A stretch of DNA of 64,000 nt, from the NCBI RefSeq assembly GCF_003573695.1, contig NC_039361.1, positions 91,406,149 through 91,470,148 on the forward strand, read 5' to 3'. Position numbers and translations under genes: made by a program. Positions 46,096 through 57,811 of this stretch are shown here, piece after piece (within the stretch, counting starts at the first letter, position 1; each line of letters opens with the position of its first letter). The notes beneath the pieces are model-generated. The model saw nothing but the letters and a program-made list of their open reading frames with translations, did no database searches and was not told the origin of the DNA. Origin of the DNA: Papaver somniferum. Taxonomy: Eukaryota > Streptophyta > Magnoliopsida > Ranunculales > Papaveraceae.

Positions 46096-46365
46096 TCATC
46101 GTCTAACAGCGACCAAAACCATACAGCTTCGAACCTGAAACTTGTAATCATCTGGATGCGTGTTCTTCTCACTATACCCTGTAGTACCCTCGAAACCTAG
46201 GGCAGCAATATCAGCATCCATCTCTCTTTCATCTGATATTTCATCCATCATCCAGATTTGTTGCTTTTCCATGTTGTAACCGACAGCGAAATCCCAACTC
46301 TGTAATTTGTCCTTCTCAGCTGCAATATCTCGTCTGCCATGTTTTCTTGGCATAAAGCTAGTCAT
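46096..46365 (-). CDS. unassigned ORF inside the minus-strand copia-like element (89 aa)
   Basis: ATG-initiated minus-strand frame in the sense orientation of the element. Composition is soluble and charged (for example DEISDEREMDADIAALGFEG). No domain seen, and a further open frame lies upstream (46452-46664). Could be chance or a captured host fragment. Confidence 0.25.
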   Translation of the reverse strand: MTSFMPRKHGRRDIAAEKDKLQSWDFAVGYNMEKQQIWMMDEISDEREMDADIAALGFEGTTGYSEKNTHPDDYKFQVRSCMVLVAVRR

Positions 46366-46875
46366 CTCTGTTCTTACGTTAATGGCAGCAGCAAGCCATC
46401 AACCAAAACAGTTATATTCACCATCAGAACAGTAAACATCATCACTGGAAATCAATCTAGGGCAGCAACATATTTTCCTTCTTTATAAAATTCTCCATCT
46501 TGCTCCAAGTTCTTCTTTTCGTCAACAGCACACGAACAAAACACATGAACATGACTTGACAGGTAACAAGTCATGGAGCAGTGACATACCCTAAACAACT
46601 CCAACTTGTTTATCACAGCTTCTCGAACCCTGATGAAGACAAAGACCGACAAGCCTTTAAACACTTCTCTCTTCTTCTTTAACTCGTCAGAACTTTGTGC
46701 ATCTTCTCTTTTAACAAAAACAATTCTCTAACCAAACGCAGCTTCTTCCTTTGTTTTTAAAACTTCAAAACACGGCTTCAAACTTTTTTTTTTTTTTAGA
46801 CTCAAAACCTAAACCCTAAACGGATGGAAAACTTCCCTAACTCTTTCTCCTTCTCCTCTCTCTTCCTCTCACCTC

Positions 46876-46887
46876 GCTCTGATACCA
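46876..46887 (-). other. primer binding site, tRNA-iMet type
   Basis: Minus strand reads TGGTATCAGAGC, an exact plant copia primer site, directly after the 5' LTR. Confidence 0.9.
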
Positions 46888-47135
46888 TGTCAAGGATCGA
46901 CCAAGAGAGAAGAGAGCATAAACGCGGAAGCATTGAACGTCTACATTGATAATAATTCTTGGTATCCCAACTTTCATGGCTCAACAGCCTATTTATATTG
47001 TTCAAAAACTTGACGACCACTCAACGTACTTTCCTAACTAAGATCAAACTCTAAACATAGACACTTTCCTAATATAACTCTCACAACTTAATGTGTATCT
47101 CCTAAATATAGACTCTCATATATTATTTCCTAATA
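46888..47135 (-). repeat. 5' LTR of the minus-strand copia-like element
   Basis: 248 bp, partner of 44377-44624; flanked by the primer site on one side and the ACCGG target duplication on the other. Confidence 0.88.
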
Positions 47136-47140
47136 ACCGG

Positions 47141-48448
47141 TCATAGATGCCTCTGGTTTGAGATAGTGGAATCCGAGCGGATTGTACATGCCTCGATGTG
47201 ATCTGGCGCGAGTAGGTGCGGCTTGAGATACTACTTCGTTGCTTTCCGCGTTGATTGAACTGAAATGTTTGCTCCAAGATGATGTTCCATGAGAAGACTA
47301 GTGTGGTTAACTCCGAGATAGTTGATACGAAGTGATCGTCCATAACAGGATTCTTCCAAGATAATCTCACTGATGGGTCAATCATGTTTCTGCAATATCC
47401 ATTCGATTGAGTGAGTTCCCCGAGAAAACTTAAACCCGATTGCATGTTCGAAATCTAATCAACAAAAGTATTACTAACTACATGATTTATTTTCTCCATA
47501 ATTAGGCCAAGAAAGTGGGTACTTAATGTTTTCGAAGTAATTTCATGTAGGTTTTTACAGTTGTACACAAATACGATTGGATGATTCACTGTCATTCGAA
47601 TGATATAGTATCACAGTGAACGAATTCGTTATATGCGTCGTACTGAATGAATTTAAGTATTTGAGGAAGGTGACACTTAGCTTTCATTTCCACTGGCGAC
47701 ATCTCTTGACGCTATACGTCAGCTTCAATCCCCTTCGACCTTGGCAAACAAGTAACTAGTGTTGCAGCAACTCGTGACGATCCTTGGGGTTGACATCCTC
47801 CATGGGGTAGCTGTTTCATTTCAATTACATGACTCTAGCAGGTTCTCTCGATATAGCTTCAGAGTTGAGTTGTCATGTCTGGCGTTGGTTAGAAATGGAG
47901 TCTGGAGCATTCCTGAGATGATCATGCCCGAGATGCTGATACAAGGTGATCCGATGCAAGGAGCGTATGTGAGTCCGAATTAATTGTATGTGCATCTCCT
48001 CTTGCAATGATGGGTAATGACTAGAAGCTGATGAGACCCGAGCAAAAGGTTGTCTGAAGGAGGCCAGAGGTGATTTTCGTCCGAGACGGATGATTCAAAG
48101 TGATCGTTCATAATTGCGTCTTCTCGAGCTGATTTCGATGGAAGTTCAATACATAATTAAATAAATTTCACTCCCTTCAGCCTTTTTCTGCAACAACCAA
48201 TCAAGTAAGTGAGCAACCAAGCTAACCGTAAACTATCATAACAAATGAATTTGGATGTTAAACGCCTTGTAATGAGCTAAGTGTTTGGAAGTTACGGGAC
48301 TTAGCTTTCATTCCTGACAGTTGAGAATAGGTATCAGCTTCACATTACGACGCGATCCGCACTTTGGAGGTGGCTTGTATTGTTTCGTCTCCATGAGTAA
48401 AGTTTCCCCTCCCTGGTAGTCTATGCCATCGCCCGAGGCTCGTGCTCG
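47141..48448. other. decayed repeat tract, right part
   Basis: No gene. Two collinear segments are visible: 47311-47390 against 48080-48155 (GATACGAAGTGATCGTCCAT against GATTCAAAGTGATCGTTCAT) and 47651-47730 against 48278-48350 (both with ACTTAGCTTTCATT and a CGTCAGCTTCA/ATCAGCTTCA phrase). This indicates old units of about 0.6-0.8 kb. Confidence 0.5.
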
Positions 48449-50088
48449 TGATGGACACATTTTTGTGTCTGTCTCGATTCTATACATTGATAGTGCTCAT
48501 TTTTGTACTTATTATGGTATTTTATGCGTGTGTACATATTTTTGGCCAATAAACATTTTTGGAAAAATCGGCTCGAAAAGTTGGTAAAAGCGCCCGGAAG
48601 ACACCTGTTATTCGGACTCTCACTATGGATAAGGGGTACCCAAATTACTAAGGGGAACCCCCAGGACACCCCAAGCCAGCTGTTATTCGCATCCCCACTC
48701 TGTTTAGGGGGCAACCAGCTTCTTCCCAAAATTCAAATTCATTTTAGGCGGGAAGATGGTGCAGTGACGAACCAGATTAGGGTTGAAGATTTGAGCGACT
48801 TCTAAGGAGATTCAAGGGCTAGTTTTCGTTGGATTGGACCTGTTATAGCATAACATGGTCATTGTGATTGACTGGACCCAACCAATTGGGATAGATAGGT
48901 CGGGAGAAGAGAACAGAGGTGTTGGAAGTTTACCGGGTTCTGTTTCGACCAGGGACAGTTTTGGTCAGAGTTCTGATGTGGAGATGGAATAGGATTCACT
49001 TGATTCGTCAAAACAGGTTTGGTACCATCTTTAGATTCGACAAAATAGGAGAACAAATATTATCTGGGTTTTGAGAATCCATGAAGGATTAGGAAAGGAT
49101 TTTATGCGAGATTTGAACGTATTTGGTCTTGATTCATTCTCAAGGGAGTGTGAGAGAGTCATGATAACTCGGAAGACGCGTGCATAGAAAGCTAGAGAGA
49201 ATTATTCTCGGGACTTGCTGTGGAAGAAAAAAAAGAGAGATTTCATCGAGATATTTGGGAGTTGTGGTTTATATATAGGTTGGGTCGAGTCACAAAAAGG
49301 GTTACGCAACCTTAGGAGAAGTTTAGAACTCAACAGAGAAGAATCAGTCGAGTTACAGAGAAAGATACACCAGCAGGAGAAGAAGAATCTGAAGAACAAT
49401 AGACCATTAAAGACAGTCGTTTCTTCAGTCTTAGTATTTGCAACAGTGCTACAGTGCTTACAACAGTTTTCTGTAACAGTTTCACATTTGTAACAGTTGG
49501 TTTGTAGCGCCTATACAACGTTGCAGACAGTCTGTTTTATTGCTTTTCATCCTTTTAATCATCTTTTGAGCCATAAACAAATATTTTGAGATCATGATTA
49601 TAAGAGGAGTTAAACCCCATTGCTGAGGCGATAGAGGAAGCTATTTTTCCAACAAAAAGTGGTATATTCTATTTTATCTATTTATTTGCAATTATTATAT
49701 GATTATTTGCTTTGATCGAAATTTTTTTGAATGATTTTTGTTAAGCAATTGTTATTTCTTTTGATAGAGCATACTTGGACCTAGGTTTTTGATGTTCTAT
49801 GCTTCGGATTTACACTTGTTATTTTTAGAATCTACTTGTTGCAATAGTTTAGAATCAAATTGAACGAAAAAAATTGCATGAAGATAATAAATACTGGATT
49901 AAATCAATTTGAACTTGGAAAATAGTGGAATCTTAGCCTCAATGTTATTTTAATATTGATATCAACTTTTTCAGTGTTTGCTATAATTATTAGTGATTTT
50001 TCTATTTTAGTCTTTAATTTATGTCTAAAAAATCCTTCACAAGTTCGAGAATCGAAACTCTTTTTACTACTATCTACAAATCACATCA
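48449..50088 (+). repeat. 5' LTR (1640 bp)
   Basis: Starts TGATGGACACATTTTTGTG and ends AAATCACATCA. Shares block order with the LTRs at 3282 and 23779. A TATA-like TTTATATATAGG at about 49269-49280 is a candidate promoter. Confidence 0.92.
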
Positions 50089-50093
50089 ATTTT

Positions 50094-50110
50094 TGGCGCC
50101 GCCGACGCGG
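50094..50110 (+). other. primer binding site, tRNA-Asp type
   Basis: TGGCGCCGCCGACGCGG, identical to the site at 25285. Confidence 0.82.
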
Positions 50111-51154
50111 ACTTGTTTTTAGGGTTTTAGATTATTATTTTTTTTTGTTATTTTTTACGTTTTTTGGTATTTATCTTTTTTCTACAGGTTCTGGATCATA
50201 AATAAAATAACGAAAAAGAATTGGAGCTAAAGATTAAAGCGAAAAGAACGGAAAAGAAGACAAATTTATTTTAGTTTTTTTTTTTTTTTAGGGTTTTGTT
50301 TTTTTTTGGAAAAAAAATTGTATTAGGGTTTATTATTTTTGTAATTTTTTCTTTTCTTTTTGGACACTTTGGACTTTTGGACTTTGGGACATTATTTTTA
50401 TTTTTACCCTACGGAAGGGTACTTTTAAATATAAATTGTTTGCAGAGAAGGAGGACAATTACGATATTGTCTCTGCACCTTGGGTTCGTACACTGACATA
50501 GGAGTCAGTGGCCCGAGTCGACTACAACCGATTCATCCGCCGTCTAGAACGGGAGGTAAGATTCCGAACACTCGAGAATCCCCTGTCAGCGAGTTACTGG
50601 ACTCCTTCGTATGCTTATATGTTGAGGACTGAATACGAACATTTATTTTCTAGTAAAGGACAAGGCCTGGACATACAAGATAACCGTTCGGATTTCATCA
50701 TCGTTCTCTTCTTGCCCGCCTTAGGAACACGTAACCTACGCGAACCTAAGCCTTAAAAATTTGACTAGGACGAGACCAATAAGGTAACGAGATTATAATA
50801 AATTCGTTCAAAAGGATCGTATTGGGTATTTTGTTAGCCTATCGCAAAGTTCAGGAAGATTACTGGAAGTCGATTAGAGTCGCCTTGTAACCCAGGGAAG
50901 CGTTGCCAAAGAGGTGGGGGTATCAAAGCTCCCCTGAGCTTCTCCTGCTTCTCTTCGACTTACTTTATCCGGATCGTCCTACGAGGTTTGCTAAAATTGT
51001 ACCTAGTTACCTCTTGGAAGAGTAGAAGCTGGTCTAGAAACAATCTAAGTGGAGCCATCGTGCTTTTTGTTTGCTAGAAATCAATAGGTTTGATTTGGTT
51101 GAGTCAGCCTTGATTTGTGATTGCTTACCCTTCCAATTTAGGAAATCCTTTTGT
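50111..51154 (+). other. leader of the Ty3/gypsy element
   Basis: Non-coding, about 1 kb, with the landmarks listed for 25302-26358 in the same order (CTACGGAAGGGTA at 50409, GTGGCCCGAGTCGAC at 50509, GGACAAGGCCTGG at 50658, GTGGAGCCATCGTGCTTTTT at 51049). Confidence 0.75.
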
Positions 51155-52657
51155 ATGCCTGAACGTAAAAGAGTTGCTCTAGGTAGATTTGTTAAAGATA
51201 AACCTAGTAGTTCGAAGCGTCTTGATTACCTTAATTTAGAAAGTCCGATTTTCGGAGAGTCCGGTTTTGAACGTCCGCCTTTTACTGAGGAGAGAATCCC
51301 TATTGCTCCGATAGCGCCATAAATGGCAACTTTGAAAACTTTGTTGAATCCGACTAGGACTACTCGTTACTCATGTATCAGGTTAGCTGACACGGAAGCA
51401 AATTATGAACTTAAACCCGAGACCTTACAAATTCTCCCAATATATTTAGGGAAAGAAAATGAAAACCCCTATTTCCATGTTAGGGATTTTGAAGAAATTT
51501 GTAGTACCTTAAAAATTAGAGATCTTGATGATGATGCTCTGAAACTTAGGTTATTCCCTATTTTCCTGAAAGATAAAGCCAAATCGTGGATATATAGTTT
51601 GGCTTCCAGGTCAATTGAAACATATGAACAACTTACATCTGCCTTTTTGAACAAGTTTTTCCCTAGGCACAAAACATCGTCTATTAGGACGCAAATCTGC
51701 ACGTTTTCTCAACAGGAGGGAGAATCTTTGTATAGGTATTTGAAAAGGTTCAATGATCTATTAGCCCAATGTCCTCATCATGGTTTAGAAAAGGTTAGGT
51801 TAGTTCAGATCCTTTATGAGGGTTTAGACTATTCCACTACAACCACGGTAGAATCTATGTGTACAAGTGGGCTTGAAAACCAAACAGTTGATGACACGAT
51901 GACATTTTTGAGTGAAATCGCCGAAAAGATCCAACAATGGGGAAATAATTGGGGACTCCAGAAAACAATTCTTCTAGGAATAGGAAACGTTAATAGGGTA
52001 GAAGGAGGCTATGAATCAGATGCCAAAATTGCTGCTATAGCGAAAAGGTTAGAAGCTTTAGAAGTGGGTCACATTATTGGTAGATTGGAGCCTTCTTGGG
52101 AAGGCCAGAATAATGAAGAGCAAGCCAATGCTCTCTATAATAATACTAGATTTTATAATCGTCAAAAGTTTGACCCATATTCAGAAACCTATAATCCTGG
52201 TCGGAGAAACCATCCAAACTTTTCTTGGTCTAAGGGCCAGAGACAAGGTCAGTTTAGTAATTCTAATGCTCCCCCAGGTTTTGGTTACACTAAGAATTCA
52301 TCAGGCCCAGAAAATAAAACGACTAGATTAGAGGAATCTATTAAGATATTGGAAAAAACTCAGGATATGTTAGCACAAAACCAAATTAGTTTTCAGCAGG
52401 AAACCAAGCAGAACTTTCAAACTAATGCTCAGAGCCTTGCTAAGTTAGAACTTCAAGTCGGCCAAATAGATAAAACCTTAAGTGAGAGAGATAACGGAAG
52501 GTTCCCTAGTCAGACTAATCCCAATCCTATAGGAGTTCATGAAGTAGGTGCAAAACCATCGAATCAGTTGAATGTTATTAGAACCCTTAGGAGTGGTAGA
52601 GTAGTATACAATCAGGTAACCATGCCCGATAGTGAACATACTGTAGTTCACCCCTAA
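51155..52657 (+). pseudogene. gag polyprotein, two in-frame stops
   Basis: ATG at 51155; an in-frame TAA at 51320-51322 interrupts after 55 codons and the frame goes on at ATG 51323 for 444 codons to TAA 52655-52657, beyond which the same frame continues into protease. From 51323: TLKTLLNPTRTTRYSC, then ILPIYLGKENENPYFHVRDF and a capsid block with KDKAKSWIYSL and FLNKFFPRHKT, the signature of plant Retrotrans_gag. Residues 270-330 (from 51323) are N/G/F/Q-rich and RNA-binding-like; no CCHC knuckle is visible. The C-terminal part contains a coiled coil (LEESIKILEKTQDML). Helper-type capsid protein, now non-functional without suppression of the stops. Confidence 0.88.
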
Positions 52658-55600
52658 GGATCTCACCCCTCAGGACCACCACTAGCTGAGGGGACTGATA
52701 AAATTTCTGATGATGCCAATTCGGTTCCTGAGAGGTATGATTCTGTGCCTAGAGCCCCAATTCCCAAGCTATTAGTACCAACAAAGAAGGAATCGAACTT
52801 TAATGACATATTGGAGGTTTTTAAGCAAGTTACAATAAACCTTCCTTTATTAGATGCAATTAGGAAAATTCCTGCTTATGCCATGTTCCTTAAGGATATG
52901 TGTATGCGAAAGCGAAAACTTAGCGTCCATAAGAAAGCCTTTTTATCTAGTCACGTAAGTTCAATCATTCAGAACACCACCACTCCAAAGTACAAAGACC
53001 CAGGTTCCTCTACCATTGCTTGCACAATAGGTAAATTCCGGGTAGAAAAAGATTTACTTGACTTAGGAGCCAGTGTGAACCTACAGCCGTACCATGTGTA
53101 CTTACATCTAGGACTTGGTGAAATGAAACCTATTCATATGACACTGCAGTTAGCTGATAGGTCTGTTAAAATTCCTCGAGGTGTTATCGAGGATGTTCTC
53201 ATTGAGGTCGATAAGTTTATTTATCCAGTTGACTTTGTTCTACTAGATACCCAACCTGTCCCTGACCCAGAGAACCAGATACCTGTGATTTTAGGTCGCC
53301 CATTTTTAGCTACGTCTAATGCGATCATTAATTGTCGAAATGGTTTGATGAATTTATCTTTTGGTAATATGACTATGGAGATGAACATTTTTAATGTCAG
53401 TAATCTACCTTATGAGATAGATGACACATGTATTGAAGAGGTGAACATGATAGAAGCCTTAGTTCAAGAGTCATTACCAAACATTATGTCTGAAGACCCA
53501 TTAGAAAGTTGTCTATCCCATTTTGGTTTAGATTTTGACGACAATAACACTATTGAACAAGTGAATGCTCTATTAGATTCTAGCCCTGTGTTAGACACTG
53601 ATATATGGAAAGCTAGGTTCGAACCATTACCAGCTTCTCAGACTACTCTAATTCCTTCTTTAGAAGAGCCCCCTAAGTTGGACCTTAAACCACTACCCGA
53701 TACTCTAAAGTATGTGTTTTTAGGACCATATAAGACTTTACATGTGATTGTAGCTTCCGATTTGGATAGTGATCAGGAAAGTAGGCTAGTGAATGTACTT
53801 CAAGATAGTAAGGAACCTTTAGGGTAGACTATAGCAGAAATTAAGGGTATAAGTCCTACTGTGAGTATGCATCAGATTCATTTAGAGGAAGACTCTAAAC
53901 CTTCTAGGGAGATGCAACGTCGACTGAACCCTAACATGAAAGAGGTAGTTCGAAAAGAGGTGCTTAAGTTGTTAGATGCGGGTATTATCTACCCAATTTC
54001 AGACAGTAAGTGGGTCAGCCCCGTTCAGGTTGTCCCCAAGAAATCAGGTATCGTTGTAGTCCAGAATGATAATAATGAGTTAATCCCAACCCGAGTGACC
54101 ACGGGATGGCGTGTTTGTATTGACTATAGGAAATTGAACAAGTTCACAAGGAAGGATCACTTTCCCCTTACTTTTATCGACCAAATGCTAGAGAGATTAG
54201 CTGGACATAGTCATTATTGCTTCTTAGATAGCTACTCCGGTTATAATCAGATCGTAATTGCCCCATAAGACCAAGAGAAAACTACTTTTACCTGTCCCTT
54301 TGGTACCTTTGCGTATAGACGCATGCCTTTCGGGCTATGTAATGCCCCTGCGACTTTTCAACGTTGTATGATGAGCATATTTTCTGATATGGTAGAACGG
54401 TTTTTATAGGTCTTTATGGATGATTTTTCAGTGTTTGGTTCATCTTTCGATGAGTGCTTGCATCATTTTACATTAGTGTTGACTAGGTGTAAGGAAAAGA
54501 ATTTAGTGCTTAATTGAGAAAAATGCCATTTCATGGTTAAATCAGGAATTGTGTTAGGGCACATCATTTTTTCAAAGGGTATAGAGTTAGACAAAGCCAA
54601 AGTTGACCTTATTAAGATTTTACAGGTCCCAATAACCGTAAAAGATATTAGGTCATTCCTAGGGCATGCAGGTTTTTACCGTCGATTCATTAAGGATTTT
54701 AACTTGATTTCTAGACCTCTTTGCAATTTTCTTGCAAAAGATGTTAAGTTTGTCTATGATGATGCTTGTTTAGAGGCTTTTGAGAAGCTTAAGAATTTAC
54801 TCACTACCACCCTGATAGTCAAGACACCTAACTGGAACCTACCCTTTGAAATTATGTGTAATGCTTCAGATTATGATATAGGCGTTGTGCTATGTCAGCG
54901 AGAAAACAAATTACTTCATGTGATTTACTATGCTAGCAAAACTCTGAATGATGCCCAAATGAACTGTACAACTACGGAGAAGGAACTATTATCCATCGTT
55001 TTTGCCTTGGATAAGTTTAGATCCTACCTATTAGGTTCTAAGATCGTAATTTATACTGATCATGCTATTTTAAAATACCTTTTTGTCTAAGAAGGATACC
55101 AAACCTAGATTGATTATATTGATCCTTTTGTTACAAGAATTTTGTCCAGACATTAGAGACAAAAAGGGTGCAGAAAATGTAGTAGCAGAACACTTGTCTA
55201 GGCTAGTTGTTAGTTCCCCTAATGATTCCGTTCTTATAAGGGATAGATTTCCTGATGAACAATTATTCTTTGTTTCCCAATCACCTTGGTATCAAAATAT
55301 AGTGAATTGTCTTGTTACTGGTCGAATTCCTCAACATTGGGGTAAACAAGATCGTTCTAGGTTTTTAACCGAGGTTAAGAATTTCTTTTTGGGACGATCC
55401 TTATCTGTTTAAGTATTATCCAGACCAGATTATTAGGAGATGTGTACCTGAGACTGAACAGTCCAGTATTATCTCCTTTTGTCATGAACATGCGTGCGGG
55501 GGTCATTTTAGTGCTAAGAAGACGACTGCTAAGATATTACAGTGTGGATTTTACTCTCCTTCATTGTTTAAAGACTCCCATAGTCATTGTGTTTCTTGTG

Positions 55601-56571
55601 AGCGTTTCCAGAAGTTAGGGACCATTTCCCGTAGAAATATGATGCCTTTGAACCCTGTTTTAGTAATTGAGGTGGGGCATTTATTTTATGGGTCCATTTC
55701 CTAAATTTTTTGGTTATCTTTACATACTTGTCGTTGTAGACTATGTGTCTAAGTGGGTTTAGGCGGTTCCGTGTAAAACGAATGACCACAGGGTCGTAGT
55801 CCAGTTTTTGAAAGAGAATATACTTACACGTTTTGGTACGCCGCGAGCTATAATTAGTGATGGAGGTTCACACTTTTATAATAGACTGTTTGCTCTTTTA
55901 ATGAAACAATATGGTATTACCCATAAAGTAGCAACCCCATATCACCCACAGAGTAGTGGTCAGGTAGAGGTTTCCAATAGGGAAATTAAGCGTATTCTAG
56001 AGAAAACAGTTAATCTCAATAGGAAATACTGGTCGTCGAGGCTTACCGATGCCTTATGGGATTATCGTACTGCGTCTAAGACACCCATTGGAATGTCACC
56101 TTATAGTTTAGTATTTGGAAAGGCATATCGCCTGCCTATTGAGTTAGAGCATAGAGCCTATTGGTCTATTAAGCAGCTAAACTTTTCACTTGGGAAGGCA
56201 GGAGCTCATAGAAAGCTCCAGCTCAATGTGTTGGACGAGATCCGTAGAGATGCATACGATAGTGCTAAGGAGTATAAGAACAAAATGAAACTTGTGCATG
56301 ATAAGAATATTTTACGAAAGTCATTTTCTCCAGGTAAAAAGTTCTTCTATATGACATTCGTTTGCATCTATTCCCCGGGAAGTTGTGCTCTTGGTGGATC
56401 GGTCCTTTTGTGGTCCGTACTGTTTTTCCTCATGGCGCTATTGAGATTGAGACACCAGGTGGTAGTAGTTCTTCAAAGGTTAACGGTCATAGATTGAAGC
56501 CCTTTTTAGAGCCTTTTCCTACAGGTGATGTTGAGGAGGTCCCTCTGGAGGACCCTTTTTACCTTGATTAA
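52658..56571 (+). pseudogene. pol: protease, reverse transcriptase, RNase H, integrase, dead
   Basis: Protease with DLGASVNLQPY (about 53061) and ILGRPFLAT (53290). RT with WVSPVQVVPKK, CIDYRKLNK, FGLCNAPATFQR and FMDDFSVFG (54000-54435). RNase H with LCQRENKLLHVIYYASKTL and [10 protein letters not shown] (54890-55080). Integrase zinc region (HEHACGGHF...HCVSCERF), core with IISDGGSHF (55852) and [18 protein letters not shown], and C-terminal [20 protein letters not shown]. Breaks: stops at 53825, 54266, 54407, 54515 and 55760; one extra T in runs at 55080-55084 and 55386-55390; frame changes near 55675 and 56340. At 55682 the first catalytic Asp of integrase is replaced by Tyr. The helper function is lost. 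Confidence 0.92.
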
Positions 56572-57811
56572 CCATCGAGGCGGTTTTGTATGTTGTATAT
56601 TATTTTTGTAGGTTTTTGGTTACACTCCACCCAGGTACTATCTTTTCGACTTCTCTCTTTACTAATTCCTCATGTTATTTATACTTTTGGTACTGTTATT
56701 TCATTAGAAACATATAGGACAATGTGAGATTTAAGTTTAGGGGTGGGGTAGAAACTTTTTGTTACCTTTTTGTTGCAATAAATAAACTCCAGAGCTTAGA
56801 AATTTATGCTTATTAAGGATGGCACTAACCAATCTAAGTGGATGGAAGCATCTTGCTTGTAGGAGTTAAGGAACCAATCTGATTAGATGGAAACATCTAA
56901 ATAGTCTATTCATAAAAGACAGATCTCAGGTGTTAGGAAAAAAAACATGGTAGTTTCGCCATATCTCGTTGAATCCTTTTCACTTATGTTTTTATTTTGT
57001 TTTCTTTAAAATATGTTTCTCTAAGTGATTAGGTGGGGCTCACGATTCAAGTTGTTACCACTGTTAGGGTGAAATAGAGTGATTGAGATACAAAAAAAAA
57101 AGTATTATGAAAAAAATGTATTCAGGAAGAAAAAAAAAAAAGAGAAAATAAATAAATAAATATTGAGACTAGGCCACCGGACCAACCGGGATAAATTCAA
57201 TAAAGTCGACCACTGGTACCCTTGTATATGCCAGCTGAGATGACCTAGAGTTAGGATTATCGACCACTGGTTCCCTTGTATATGCCAGTTGTGTTGATAT
57301 TAGTCAGACCGGTATCTCATTCCATTAGGATAGGTTCATTTTGGCAGTGGCCTTCAGACAGATATGAGAACCATCTACGTTTTTCTCTACATCCATCTTC
57401 TTAATCTATCCATGTGTTTGAATGACTCCGGTTATGATGTCCAGAAACTATCTGAGTAGATCTCTGTCACTTTATATGAATTTTAGTATGCTTGAGTGCA
57501 AACTCGTGTACATCAATTGGAATTTCGCATCAGGGTAGTTCCTCTTGTAGTCAATAAGTATGCCAACCAAGGAGATTCTTTAGTGCCTTCCAAGGTTCTG
57601 CGTAAATAGCTAGGGTCTGGAGTAAAGGTTTTGTGGTATATATCTGGTAAGCCCTTTCGAGACTATAACTCGGCCAACTAGGGCCACCTAGGGGGTTTAA
57701 AGGCTTATTGCATACTCTAGATGCAATCGACGATGCCTGCGACAGTGAGTTAGGATTTTATTTTTATTTTATTTTTCTCGAGGACTAGCAAATAATAAGT
57801 TTGGGGGTATT
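56572..57811 (+). other. 3' untranslated block and polypurine tract
   Basis: Non-coding. From 56728 collinear with the 3' block of the young element (27835 on). No TTGGGAGGxAACCCA phrase and no env-like ORF seen. Polypurine tract AAGTTTGGGGGTA directly before 57812. Confidence 0.75.

Larger units (their letters stand above)
44372..47140 (-). mobile_element. non-autonomous copia-like LTR element on the minus strand, TSD ACCGG
   Basis: Perfect target duplication ACCGG (44372-44376 and 47136-47140). Two 248-bp LTRs, 44377-44624 (3' LTR) and 46888-47135 (5' LTR), differ at about four positions. Reading the minus strand, the LTR ends CTTGACA and is followed by TGGTATCAGAGC (tRNA-iMet primer site, plus coordinates 46876-46887); before the 3' LTR is a purine tract GAAGGAGGG. 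The interior is 2.26 kb without any gag or pol motif, so it is larger than a typical TRIM and smaller than a LARD. It contains a minisatellite and a few unassigned minus-strand ORFs. Confidence 0.88.

Noticed and set aside
53629..53655. PASQTT peptide in the Ty3 polyprotein, similar to PVPASQTTA at 20529 and 22076
   Set aside because: DNA around it does not match the CACTA segments; a six-residue match is likely chance.
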